A DNA stretch of 64,000 nt from Hyphomicrobium_A sp041659545 (GTDB lineage Bacteria > Pseudomonadota > Alphaproteobacteria > Rhizobiales > Hyphomicrobiaceae): the NCBI GenBank assembly GCA_041659545.1, contig JBAZYB010000001.1, positions 149,628 through 213,627 on the forward strand, written 5' to 3'. A program made the position numbers and the translations under genes. Shown here piece by piece: positions 44,721-51,788 of this stretch. The notes beneath the pieces are model-generated. The model was given only the letters and a program-made list of their open reading frames with translations. It was not told where the DNA came from and did not search any database. Each line of letters starts with the position of its first letter. Positions within the stretch are counted from its first letter, which is position 1.

Positions 44721-45344
44721 ATGACCTCCACCGAAAAGAAGGATCAGCAAGGGTTGCTGTTCATCCGCAACCAAGTCGTCCACTTTGGAACGACGCCCTC
44801 CTTGCGGGAAATCGGCAAACACGTCGGATACAGTTCACCGCGCTCCGTTCAGTTGATGTTGGAACGGCTCGAACGCCGCGGTTTATTGAAAAGGATTGAC
44901 GGCGTCATTCGTCTCTCTGTCAGTTCGCTGAAGTCGACAGCGGCTGCGGAACGAGTCGTCGATGTGCCTCTCGTTGGTTCGGTCGCCTGCGGAATGCCTT
45001 CTCTCGCAGAGCAGGATCCAGAAGCACTCATTCCAGTATCAACAAAACTTGCACGTCCAGGCGGGATCTATTTCCTGCTTCGTGCAAGAGGAACTTCAAT
45101 GAACCGTGCGGGGATTCAGCCTGATGACCTGGTCCTCGTGCGCCAGCAGCCAACCGCAAGTAATGGCGATAAGGTCGTGGCGCTGATCAACGACGACGCA
45201 ACTATTAAGCGCTTCTACCGTGAACGTGGACTAGTCGTTCTTCGCCCAGATTCAACCGACAAATCGCATAAGCCGATCGTACTTACGGAAGATTTTTCTA
45301 TTCAAGGCGTGGTGGCCGCCACCCTGCCATCAAATATTTATTAA
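44721..45344 (+). CDS. lexA-like: LexA-like self-cleaving repressor
   Basis: 207 aa from ATG 44721; the 44694 start would lie inside the promoter. The N-terminal winged HTH is TPSLREIGKHVGYSSPRSVQ with RLERRGLL. The C-terminal S24 peptidase-like domain has cleavage site ACG (Cys-Gly, UmuD-like instead of Ala-Gly), nucleophile Ser in GTSMNRAGI and Lys in NGDKVVAL. RecA-stimulated autocleavage on DNA damage would derepress the recombinase and/or the Ubl operon of the island. Confidence 0.85.
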   Translation: MTSTEKKDQQGLLFIRNQVVHFGTTPSLREIGKHVGYSSPRSVQLMLERLERRGLLKRIDGVIRLSVSSLKSTAAAERVVDVPLVGSVACGMPSLAEQDPEALIPVSTKLARPGGIYFLLRARGTSMNRAGIQPDDLVLVRQQPTASNGDKVVALINDDATIKRFYRERGLVVLRPDSTDKSHKPIVLTEDFSIQGVVAATLPSNIY

Positions 45345-45368
45345 CCCCAAGCATAAGGAAACCCACAC

Positions 45369-45620
45369 ATGAGCAATCCCAAAAAGCTAGTGACCATTGT
45401 CGTTAACACCATCGAGCATCAGGTTGAAAAAGACGAAATCACCTTCGATGAACTGGTGAATCTCGCCTACGCCAACAACCCACCCACCGGCAATGAAGTG
45501 AGATTTACGATCGCCTATCACCACAAGAACGGTGGCGGCGAAGGAAAAGTGCAACCAGGCGGATCCGTCAAAGTTAAGGACGGCATGATCTTCGATGTCT
45601 CACCCACTTATAAATCGTAG
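45369..45620 (+). CDS. Ubiquitin-like (multiubiquitin/DUF2604-type) protein
   Basis: 83 aa, ATG after AAGGAAACCC. Beta-grasp pattern with VTIVVNTIEHQVEKDEITFD, LVNLAYANNPPTG and VKVKDGMIFDVSPTYKS. The C-terminus lacks Gly-Gly, as in several bacterial Ubls of this class. Followed in overlap by its E1 partner. It shares no evident sequence with the BilA-like Ubl at 37704, so the two systems are independent. Confidence 0.75.
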   Translation: MSNPKKLVTIVVNTIEHQVEKDEITFDELVNLAYANNPPTGNEVRFTIAYHHKNGGGEGKVQPGGSVKVKDGMIFDVSPTYKS

Positions 45621-46773
45621 TACTGACCTAAAGGCACTTCGCGACAAAGGTTATGGCGTTGAGTTCCGGTTGGGCGGTTATTTGGTCGTCCACAAAATCG
45701 CGTATCTGAACTCAAAAAAGGAGCCGGCATTCGGCACCCTGATCGTTAAGCTCCACCTGGCGACGGACGAGCAGTTACTTGAGCCCAATGATCACGTCGC
45801 ATACTTCGCCGGGGAGATGCCTTGTAACGTGAGTGGTGTTCCGATGGAGCACTTGGCAGCCAATCACAGCGAGGTTGAAATGGCGGGCATCGCCGTTCAC
45901 CATACGCTGTCGCGCCACCCTGTCGGTCGGCAATACAAAGACTATTACGAGCTCGTTACTACTTACGATGACCTCATCAACTTACCCGCTTGGCAAGTTG
46001 CTGCGGTGACCTCCAAGTCGTTCCCATTCATTGAGTCAGTGGAAGAAGAGTCGGTGTTTCACTATACCGACACCGCTTCAAGCCGCGCCGAAATTGATTC
46101 AATCACGAGGAAACTTGCAATTGGAAAAGTTGCGGTTGTCGGCGGGGGCGGCACCGGTTCTTACGTTGTTGATCTAGTCGCCAAGACTCCAGTTAGCGAG
46201 ATACACATTTTTGACGGTGACCGACTTTTTCAGCACAACGCCTTCCGCGCTCCAGGGGCCGCGACAAAGGACGAATTGAAGGCGCAGATCTTGAAGGTCG
46301 ACTACCTGTACAACCGCTATTCGAACATGCATCGTCGAATCGTTAAGCATGATTACTTTGTTACCGAGACGAATGTCGACGAGCTACGCGAGATGCAGTT
46401 TGTCTTCCTTTGCTTCGACGAAACGAAAGCGAAGCGTATGGTGATCGACAACCTTGAGGCATTCGGGGTGCCGTTCATTGACGTGGGTATGGGCATCAAC
46501 GTCGTGGCGGGCAAGCTGACCGGCATGCTTAGAACAGTCTTGAGCACGCCGGCCAACCGTGCTGTTGCGAGAGAAAATATTCCACTGGAAGGGGGAGAAG
46601 TCGAAGACGAGTACGCCACAAATATTCAGATTGCCGATCTGAATGCCCTCAACGCTGCGTTGGCCGTAATGAAGTGGAAAAAGACTCTGGGTTTTTATGC
46701 TGATGTCGCAAAAGAGTCGTGCAGCCTGTTCCAACTCAGTAGCAACTTCATCGTTAATACAGACTTCCTATGA
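45595..46773 (+). CDS. E1-like ThiF protein with N-terminal DUF6791-type domain
   Basis: 392 aa. The N-terminal about 170 residues match the DUF6791 type that accompanies Ubl genes (HVAYFAGEMPC, HHTLSRHPVG). The Rossmann E1 domain starts with KVAVVGGGGTGSYVVDL, then IFDGDRLFQHNAFRAPGA with Asp, Asn and Arg of the adenylation site, and FVFLCFDETKAKRMVIDNL. It would adenylate the adjacent Ubl. Start overlaps the Ubl stop by 26 bases; the end overlaps the next gene (ATGA). Confidence 0.82.
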   Translation: MSHPLINRSTDLKALRDKGYGVEFRLGGYLVVHKIAYLNSKKEPAFGTLIVKLHLATDEQLLEPNDHVAYFAGEMPCNVSGVPMEHLAANHSEVEMAGIAVHHTLSRHPVGRQYKDYYELVTTYDDLINLPAWQVAAVTSKSFPFIESVEEESVFHYTDTASSRAEIDSITRKLAIGKVAVVGGGGTGSYVVDLVAKTPVSEIHIFDGDRLFQHNAFRAPGAATKDELKAQILKVDYLYNRYSNMHRRIVKHDYFVTETNVDELREMQFVFLCFDETKAKRMVIDNLEAFGVPFIDVGMGINVVAGKLTGMLRTVLSTPANRAVARENIPLEGGEVEDEYATNIQIADLNALNAALAVMKWKKTLGFYADVAKESCSLFQLSSNFIVNTDFL

Positions 46774-47165
46774 GGCGCAATCAACTTGAGCATCAATTCG
46801 TAAAGAGCTTCCCGAGACCGCTTGTTGACGGCGTCCTTTACGTATCGATGGAATACGCATCATCGGCCCATAAGTGCTGCTGTGGCTGCGGCAATGATGT
46901 TCACACGAGACTGTCGCCCAAGGACTGGCGCCTTACGTTTGATGGCCGGTCGGTATCCCTTCATCCATCGATAGGAAATTGGGAATTTCCCTGCCAATCC
47001 CACTACTGGATTAAGCAGGACCGAATTGTTTGGGACGAGAAATGGCCCAAGTGGAGGATTGACGAACTCCGACGCCAGGAAGAGACGGATTCCGAAGAGC
47101 GTGCTCCAGCCGAGGCCGAACACCAGGGTTGGTGGCAGAGACTTAAGAACTCGTTCAGGAAATAA
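46770..47165 (+). CDS. DUF6527-type cysteine-rich protein
   Basis: 131 aa. Central CCCGCGNDV cluster and FPCQSHYWI with further Cys/His suggest a metal-binding core, matching the DUF6527 proteins regularly found after DUF6791 E1 genes. The C-terminus is acidic then basic. Its biochemical role in Ubl transfer is unknown; an E2-like or target-recognition role is possible. Confidence 0.72.
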   Translation: MRRNQLEHQFVKSFPRPLVDGVLYVSMEYASSAHKCCCGCGNDVHTRLSPKDWRLTFDGRSVSLHPSIGNWEFPCQSHYWIKQDRIVWDEKWPKWRIDELRRQEETDSEERAPAEAEHQGWWQRLKNSFRK

Positions 47166-47197
47166 ACATCACTAGGTTTTTCATTAAATCAATACCT

Positions 47198-47479
47198 ATG
47201 GCAAACAACCTTTTCGTGTCATACGACCTCCACACGCCGGGTCAAAACTATGAAGCCGTGATTGAGGAGATCAAGAATCATGGCAGTTGGGCCAAAATCC
47301 ACTACTCGCTCTTTTACCTCTCTTCGTCCGAGAGTGCTGAGCAAGTCGCCAAAGCGGTCTGGGCAAAGATGGATTCCAACGACCGACTAATCGTCGTGGA
47401 TGCCTCAAACAACGACGCTTACTGGTTCAAACTTGAGGACAAGGTGAGCGATTTTCTTCAGAATCATTGGAAGGACTAA
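47198..47479 (+). CDS. Cas2/SinR-like ferredoxin-fold protein
   Basis: 93 aa. LFVSYDLHTPGQNYEAVIEE and SLFYLSSSESAEQV are like the SinR / Cas2-related family (beta-alpha-beta with an acidic first strand). There are no CRISPR repeats or other cas genes. It ends the plus-strand run of the Ubl island and probably works with it, perhaps as nuclease or regulator. Confidence 0.65.
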   Translation: MANNLFVSYDLHTPGQNYEAVIEEIKNHGSWAKIHYSLFYLSSSESAEQVAKAVWAKMDSNDRLIVVDASNNDAYWFKLEDKVSDFLQNHWKD

Positions 47480-47581
47480 AGCGTAATCCACAGCGCCGAC
47501 GATTGTACGAGCCTTAGGGTGAATTCACGCTCTCGCTGTGAGGCTTTTCAATTGCTACATTTCAAGTAGCTCGAACGAACT

Positions 47582-47607
47582 AGTGGTTCGAGTCCCACCA
47601 GCTCCCA
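47582..47607 (+). ncRNA. ssrA: tmRNA/tRNA-like 3' end remnant
   Basis: GGTTCGAGTCCCACC followed by AGCTCCCA strongly resembles the T-arm plus acceptor of tmRNA (E. coli ends GGTTCAACTCCCGCCAGC). One T-stem base is missing and no complete RNA gene can be folded upstream. Probably an attachment-site remnant left by an integration. Confidence 0.4.
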
Positions 47608-47636
47608 GTCGAAGGGAGTCATAGGACGACATGGCA

Positions 47637-47658
47637 AAAGCCGCGATGTCGCGGCTTT
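47637..47658. terminator. Stem-loop after the tmRNA-like remnant
   Basis: AAAGCCGCG-ATGT-CGCGGCTTT, perfect 9-bp stem with 4-base loop, no long T-tract. Placed as a terminator of the former RNA gene or of the plus-strand Ubl operon. Confidence 0.6.
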
Positions 47659-47673
47659 AGGATTCAAAAGTAT

Positions 47674-47736
47674 TGGTGCTCCTGAAGGTGTTCAATCCGA
47701 GGTCAGGATCGTCAACCCAAGAACGCTCCTCCGAGG
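47674..47736. repeat. Direct repeat, right copy (candidate att site)
   Basis: Second copy of the 63-base repeat at 43034, 4640 bases away, same orientation. It directly precedes the 3' end of recombinase 2 and follows the tmRNA-like remnant. The pair brackets recombinase 1, the LexA-like gene and the Ubl operon. Confidence 0.7.
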
Positions 47737-47798
47737 TGACCCTCGGACAGTCGCCCTCGGGAAGTATAGCGACCTTGAAACAGCCGTACAAGTCTCGG

Positions 47799-49325
47799 TC
47801 AAGCCGCATTGACGAGGGCTTCGGCAACTGCTGCGCTTGCGCGACCTGATAGTTTGCGCGGGTCGTTTTTCGCGGCAGATATCAAGGTGTCAAACGGAGG
47901 TTTAAGGGTAAATCCGATGATGCCGTCGGCCGAGAGGACTATCGTGCGGAACACCTGTCGGATCAGCTCCGCCCGCTTCGGGTCCGATAGCGAGTCGTAC
48001 AGATCCCACATCGAGTTGGCGATGTGAAGCGTTCGACCAACACGTGCGGCCAGTTCGGCCGGGTCCACGGTAGCGCGAACCATGACCTTATTCGCCGCTG
48101 TTCGTCTGGCGCGTAGCTGCTCCATCTTTGCCTTGTAGACATGCGGTGGCACATCATCCGCCGTGAACGCATCCGTCAACGCCATTTCCTCTCGGAGAAC
48201 ACTGGCGTCCTCTCTGTCACTGGCCAGGCGCGCTGGTCCGATGGCCTTCGCGCGGCTGTCAATGAGTCGCTGAGCCGCCTTCATGATGCTGTCGATGATC
48301 GGGCGGCTGAGCCGAATCTGTTGGCAGAGCCGTTCGAGATCTAGGTGAGCGCGTTCGGCATTGCAGAACTTTGCTCGGCACGCTTGAGACTTGAAGGCAT
48401 TTCGTCCGCACCGGTAGTACCCCCAACGACTGTGCCGCTCCGCCGTCATGCGGCCGCGACAGGAAGAGCAGATGCCAACACCGCGCAGGGGAAAGCCTTC
48501 GACGCTGCCCTTGACCCCAGGATTCCGGTGCCTCTGCTCCATCGTCTTCTGCACCTGTTCAAAGACAGCACTTGTCACGAGTGGCTGGTGCTTGCCCTGC
48601 ACATTGAGGTCACCCCATTGCAGGCGACCGGTATAGAACGGATTGGTTAAGAGCCGGTTCAGATAGCTGACGGCGAATGGGCGGCCGTTACGAGCGGTAA
48701 GACCGTCGGTCGCCAAGCGTCGCGCCAAGGCCTTGAGTGAGTACGCTCCTGTGGCGTAAAGCTCGAAAGCACCTCGCATGAGTGCGCCCTCGCGTGGGTG
48801 AATCTCAATGACGGATTCACGACCCGTCCCTATTCGCGAGACGACGTACCCGCGTGGCGCCTGATGCGGCCAACCGCCGGTTAAGACCTTCTGTCTCATG
48901 CCTTTGCGAACTTCGTCGGCAAGGTTGGCCGAGTAGAATTGAGCGATCGACGCCATGATATTTTCGACCAACTGGCCGGAAACCGAATCGTCCATGTTTT
49001 CGACGACCGAGGCCAAGCGAACGTCTCGCTGCGTGAACAGCGCACGGAGCATTGCGTGGTCATAGACGTTGCGTGCGAGTCGGTCGATCTTGTGAACCAG
49101 GACCACGCCGACTTCGAGATTCGAGTCCTTGATGGCGATCAGTAGCCGCTGCAAAGCGGGACGCTCAGTCGTTTTTGCCGAGGCGCCTGGTTCGATGAAC
49201 TCTTCGACCACGGTCCAACTGCGATGGCTGGCGTAGTCGCGCATCGCTTGTAGCTGGGCTGGTATTGAGAGATCTTTATCAGCCTGCTTCTCGGTCGAGA
49301 CGCGGGCGTATAGGACGGCATTCAT
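47799..49325 (-). CDS. Large serine recombinase 2
   Basis: 508 aa. Starts MNAVLYARVSTEKQ with the nucleophile Ser; LSIPAQLQAM, VVLVHKIDRLARN and the Recombinase domain (GGWPHQAPRGY) follow, then a zinc ribbon (GICSSCRGRMTAERHSR) and a C-terminal domain. Same order and clear similarity to recombinase 1, which lies about 3.2 kb away in the same orientation. Probably the integrase of an adjacent or nested element. Confidence 0.92.
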   Translation of the reverse strand: MNAVLYARVSTEKQADKDLSIPAQLQAMRDYASHRSWTVVEEFIEPGASAKTTERPALQRLLIAIKDSNLEVGVVLVHKIDRLARNVYDHAMLRALFTQRDVRLASVVENMDDSVSGQLVENIMASIAQFYSANLADEVRKGMRQKVLTGGWPHQAPRGYVVSRIGTGRESVIEIHPREGALMRGAFELYATGAYSLKALARRLATDGLTARNGRPFAVSYLNRLLTNPFYTGRLQWGDLNVQGKHQPLVTSAVFEQVQKTMEQRHRNPGVKGSVEGFPLRGVGICSSCRGRMTAERHSRWGYYRCGRNAFKSQACRAKFCNAERAHLDLERLCQQIRLSRPIIDSIMKAAQRLIDSRAKAIGPARLASDREDASVLREEMALTDAFTADDVPPHVYKAKMEQLRARRTAANKVMVRATVDPAELAARVGRTLHIANSMWDLYDSLSDPKRAELIRQVFRTIVLSADGIIGFTLKPPFDTLISAAKNDPRKLSGRASAAVAEALVNAA

Positions 49326-49468
49326 TGACGTTGCTGGTTAATAGGGTAGCGAAGTGGCACTTCGGAGCGTACTGATCTTGGCGTACCGATACCCAGCAGG
49401 CAAAGGGCGCCCGTACTCGCACGTTTACGCGAATCCCTTAGAAGATATCCACAAGGTCAAGCAAGAGA

Positions 49469-49499
49469 AAACGCCTGGCTCATTGCGAGTCAGGCGTTT
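49469..49499. terminator. Intrinsic terminator of the SpoVG-like/RadC operon
   Basis: AAACGCCTG pairs with CAGGCGTTT, extended by a GCTC/GAGT inner stem, with a 5-base loop. On the minus strand it is followed by TTTC; it lies 5 bases past the SpoVG-like stop. Confidence 0.7.
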
Positions 49500-49504
49500 G
49501 GTTG

Positions 49505-49807
49505 TCACGTCGCGATCGCAGCCTGAGCCTCGTACTCGGTATAGGCCTGAAGCACCAGGTCACGGACGGAGTCCTGTGCCTGCTGGTCCGATACCGGACG
49601 CAGGAGCGCGAAACTCCGGCGTTCGCCGTTGACGGAATAGGTGCGGGATGGGAACGTGACGTTCCTGCCGACCCCCGTCCGTCGTTCCCAGATGGCGAAG
49701 CCGAGCAACCTGAGCCCGGTCAACTCTCCATCCGTGAAATGCACTTCGGCATCGGCCAGCTTGCCGCTGGGCGTGCCCTTATCGTTGGGCGTTATCTTGA
49801 CGATCAT
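49505..49807 (-). CDS. SpoVG-like small protein
   Basis: 100 aa, ATG at 49807 with GGAGGAAACA upstream. MIVKITPNDKGTPSGKLADA opens like SpoVG; LTGLRLLGFAIWERR and VTFPSRTYSVNGERRSFALL match its central strands and the mPSR-type loop. SpoVG-like RNA/DNA-binding proteins are frequent on integrative elements. Follows the RadC gene on the same strand. Confidence 0.6.
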   Translation of the reverse strand: MIVKITPNDKGTPSGKLADAEVHFTDGELTGLRLLGFAIWERRTGVGRNVTFPSRTYSVNGERRSFALLRPVSDQQAQDSVRDLVLQAYTEYEAQAAIAT

Positions 49808-49883
49808 CGATTGTTTCCTCCTTGGGTTGTTGTGATTGACGACAGTGGTATTGCCCGGAAGTTCCTGAGGCCTTGGCGCTCGC

Positions 49884-50330
49884 TCAGATGAGCAAGCCGC
49901 CTTCTCGAAAGGACCAGTAGCGGTCGGCGTGGCCGACGATGATGTGATCGAGCAGTTCGACGCCGATGATGCTCCCAGCCTCGACGAGTCGCTTGGTCAG
50001 AGCCCGATCGTCCGGACTTGGCGTCGGATCCCCTGAGGGGTGGTTGTGCCCCAGCACGATGCCAGCGGCATTGGCTAGGAGCGCGGTCTTGAACACCTCG
50101 CGCGGATGGACGCAGGATCGGTCCAGGGTGCCCCTGGAAAGTTCGTGATAGGCGATGACCTGCATCTTGGTCGTGAGGCAGAGCAAGCCACAGACTTCCA
50201 CGGACTCCGATCCGAGCAAGGCGTGAAACACCGGAGCGACCGCTGCCGGACCGCACATTGGCAGGTCAGACAGGCTCGGCCCGGAGTACCGCCGAAGGCG
50301 GCAGCTGATCCGAAGTTCGCGTACGTACAC
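49884..50330 (-). CDS. radC: RadC-family JAB-domain protein
   Basis: 148 aa from GTG 50330 (AAAGGAG box). The JAMM motif HNHPSGDPTPSPDD is intact, and GVELLDHIIVGHADRYWSFRE is the standard RadC C-terminus. The N-terminal HhH region of chromosomal RadC is absent, as is usual for plasmid and phage copies. Function on mobile elements is not settled. Confidence 0.9.
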   Translation of the reverse strand: MYVRELRISCRLRRYSGPSLSDLPMCGPAAVAPVFHALLGSESVEVCGLLCLTTKMQVIAYHELSRGTLDRSCVHPREVFKTALLANAAGIVLGHNHPSGDPTPSPDDRALTKRLVEAGSIIGVELLDHIIVGHADRYWSFREGGLLI

Positions 50331-50370
50331 ACGTCTTCTCCTTTGGCATACGAAAAAGGTTGACTGGAGA

Positions 50371-50397
50371 ACGAATCGTCCTAGTGGGACGATTCGT
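50371..50397. promoter_or_regulatory. Perfect 11-bp stem-loop upstream of radC
   Basis: ACGAATCGTCC-tagtg-GGACGATTCGT. It is 41 bases before the RadC start on the minus strand. Could be an operator, an RNA leader hairpin or a nick-site hairpin. Confidence 0.5.
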
Positions 50398-50540
50398 AGG
50401 TTGAGGGACTGTCGGACGGGGTCGTGCTTAGGATCTCTTCCACCTGTTCGACAACGAGGCGTGCGATCTGTGCGATCGCGCCGACTTCGACGTTGTCAGG
50501 TGGTGTGGGGGCATCCATGCTCTTACGTTAACAAGCCGCT

Positions 50541-50657
50541 ACGCTCTCCGCGAGAGCGTCAATTCCTGTTATCGCAGACACGTTCCAGGCATCTGTGGAT
50601 TACACACATATCCACAGAATCGAGAAGGGTGCGTGGGTTGTGAGGAATTGACGCTCT
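50541..50657. promoter_or_regulatory. Nested inverted repeats with DnaA-box-like palindrome
   Basis: Three nested symmetries occur. ACGCTCTC-cgc-GAGAGCGT lies at 50541-50559. A 14-bp pair AGAGCGTCAATTCC (50553-50566) / GGAATTGACGCTCT (50644-50657) is perfect. Centrally TCTGTGGAT / ATCCACAGA (50592-50600, 50610-50618) forms two inverted DnaA-box-like 9-mers. The right arm contains a TTGACG -35-like hexamer 17 bases before TCTATT. This is the divergent control region of the element and possibly an origin. Confidence 0.6.
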
Positions 50658-50713
50658 TTTGCTGTCGTTTTCTATTCGGTACGATTTGAGTACGAAAGGA
50701 GGAAACAACATGC

Positions 50714-51007
50714 ATGCACAAAATTAACAACCACCTCTATCGGCTGCGCCGCATCCGCGGTTACAGCCAAAAGACCCTCGCCGCTCTGGGCAGTTGCCCA
50801 GTCAAAGCCATTTCTGACTTTGAGCGAGGGGTCCGGCTACCACCCTTACGCGTAGCCATGCTTCTAGAAATTATTTTGGGCACCAAGGTCTCGGAGATCT
50901 ACGTGGATCTGCATCGCGAGCTGGGATTGTCTGCTGTCGATCGCGAAGCGAGACTGGCGCCGCGATTCACGCGTCACATCCGCGGCCGAGTGCTCGGAAA
51001 GGATTAA
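50714..51007 (+). CDS. XRE-family HTH regulator
   Basis: 97 aa, ATG 50714 after AGGAGGAAACAACATGC; an ATG four bases earlier opens only a five-codon frame. The helix-turn-helix reads LYRLRRIRGYSQKTLAALGS with AISDFERGVRLPPL, matching Cro/CI. The basic C-terminus is unassigned. As first gene after the nested repeats it is the likely repressor of the element operon. Confidence 0.85.
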   Translation: MHKINNHLYRLRRIRGYSQKTLAALGSCPVKAISDFERGVRLPPLRVAMLLEIILGTKVSEIYVDLHRELGLSAVDREARLAPRFTRHIRGRVLGKD

Positions 51008-51013
51008 CACCCT

Positions 51014-51277
51014 ATGTCCATTCTTGGGGCGGTGGAGGCGAGCCTCAAGGACTTTCGTCCCAAAACGCACCGTCAATTTACCGTTCTGAACATCGCGCGT
51101 CGATTCGACGACCTCGACAGACTCGCGAAGTACCTCAATATCTGCGACCAGCATCCCAAGAAGGTCTTGCTCGAGGCCGCCAGGCTCGCGCAGCAAAAAG
51201 TAACCCTAGAGGGTGGCCGCGCTCCCGATCGATTCTTTGGGATTCTCGAGCAGTTCGCCAAAGAGGAGGGCACATGA
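51014..51277 (+). CDS. Unknown small protein of the element operon
   Basis: 87 aa, six bases after the HTH gene; no family recognised. Mostly helical (FTVLNIARRFDDLDRLAKYL, KKVLLEAARLAQQ). Its stop overlaps the next start as ATGA-type coupling. Position suggests an accessory maintenance or regulatory protein. Confidence 0.7.
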   Translation: MSILGAVEASLKDFRPKTHRQFTVLNIARRFDDLDRLAKYLNICDQHPKKVLLEAARLAQQKVTLEGGRAPDRFFGILEQFAKEEGT

Positions 51278-51714
51278 TCCTCGGCTTCAGACTTGGCCGC
51301 CGGCTCATGGCTGTAGTAGCTGTCCAAGACGAGGCGGTCACCTTCCATGACTGCCGCTTCGTCTCCTCCCGTCGGGACACCCTGGAACGCGCGATGCGAA
51401 GCTACTTCTCAAAGATCCTCGATCAACTCTCCCCATCGCGCATTTGTTACTACGCTCCCACAACTGCCAAGACCGCGACCGATCGGCTGGTGAGTTTGCT
51501 GGAGGAGCAAGCCGTCGCTCGCAGCATTCCTGTCATCCGCACTGATCGCTCCGGTCTCTTGCGAGCCTGTGGTCTCCCCCCGCTGGCTACTCGACAAGCC
51601 CTCAAAGAAAGCGTCCGGGATCTTTGGCCGGTTCTTTCAGAAGGTCGCCTCGACCGGCAACTTGTCTGCGCCGAAGCCCTAGTCAGCGCATTGGTAGGTG
51701 AGTGTGACCCCTAA
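51274..51714 (+). CDS. Unknown protein, possible RNase H-like fold
   Basis: 146 aa, overlapping start. It opens with MILGFRLGRRLMAVVAVQ, a strand pattern that recalls RuvC/RNase H-like domains, followed by ICYYAPTTAKTATDRLVSLL and a helical end (LVCAEALVSALVGEC). The acidic active-site residues are not clear, so the resemblance is tentative. Confidence 0.65.
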   Translation: MILGFRLGRRLMAVVAVQDEAVTFHDCRFVSSRRDTLERAMRSYFSKILDQLSPSRICYYAPTTAKTATDRLVSLLEEQAVARSIPVIRTDRSGLLRACGLPPLATRQALKESVRDLWPVLSEGRLDRQLVCAEALVSALVGECDP

Positions 51715-51788
51715 CAGCGACTGCCGCCCCCGACATCGTCTCTCTCGGTAGAGAGGCAAGACCGTCATTAACCCTCACGCCCAACACT

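Noticed and set aside
47198..47479. CRISPR-Cas locus
   Set aside because: Only a Cas2/SinR-like gene; no repeat-spacer array or other cas gene in the window.
47520..47607. Complete tRNA gene
   Set aside because: Only a T-arm and acceptor-like end; no D-arm or anticodon stem can be folded upstream.
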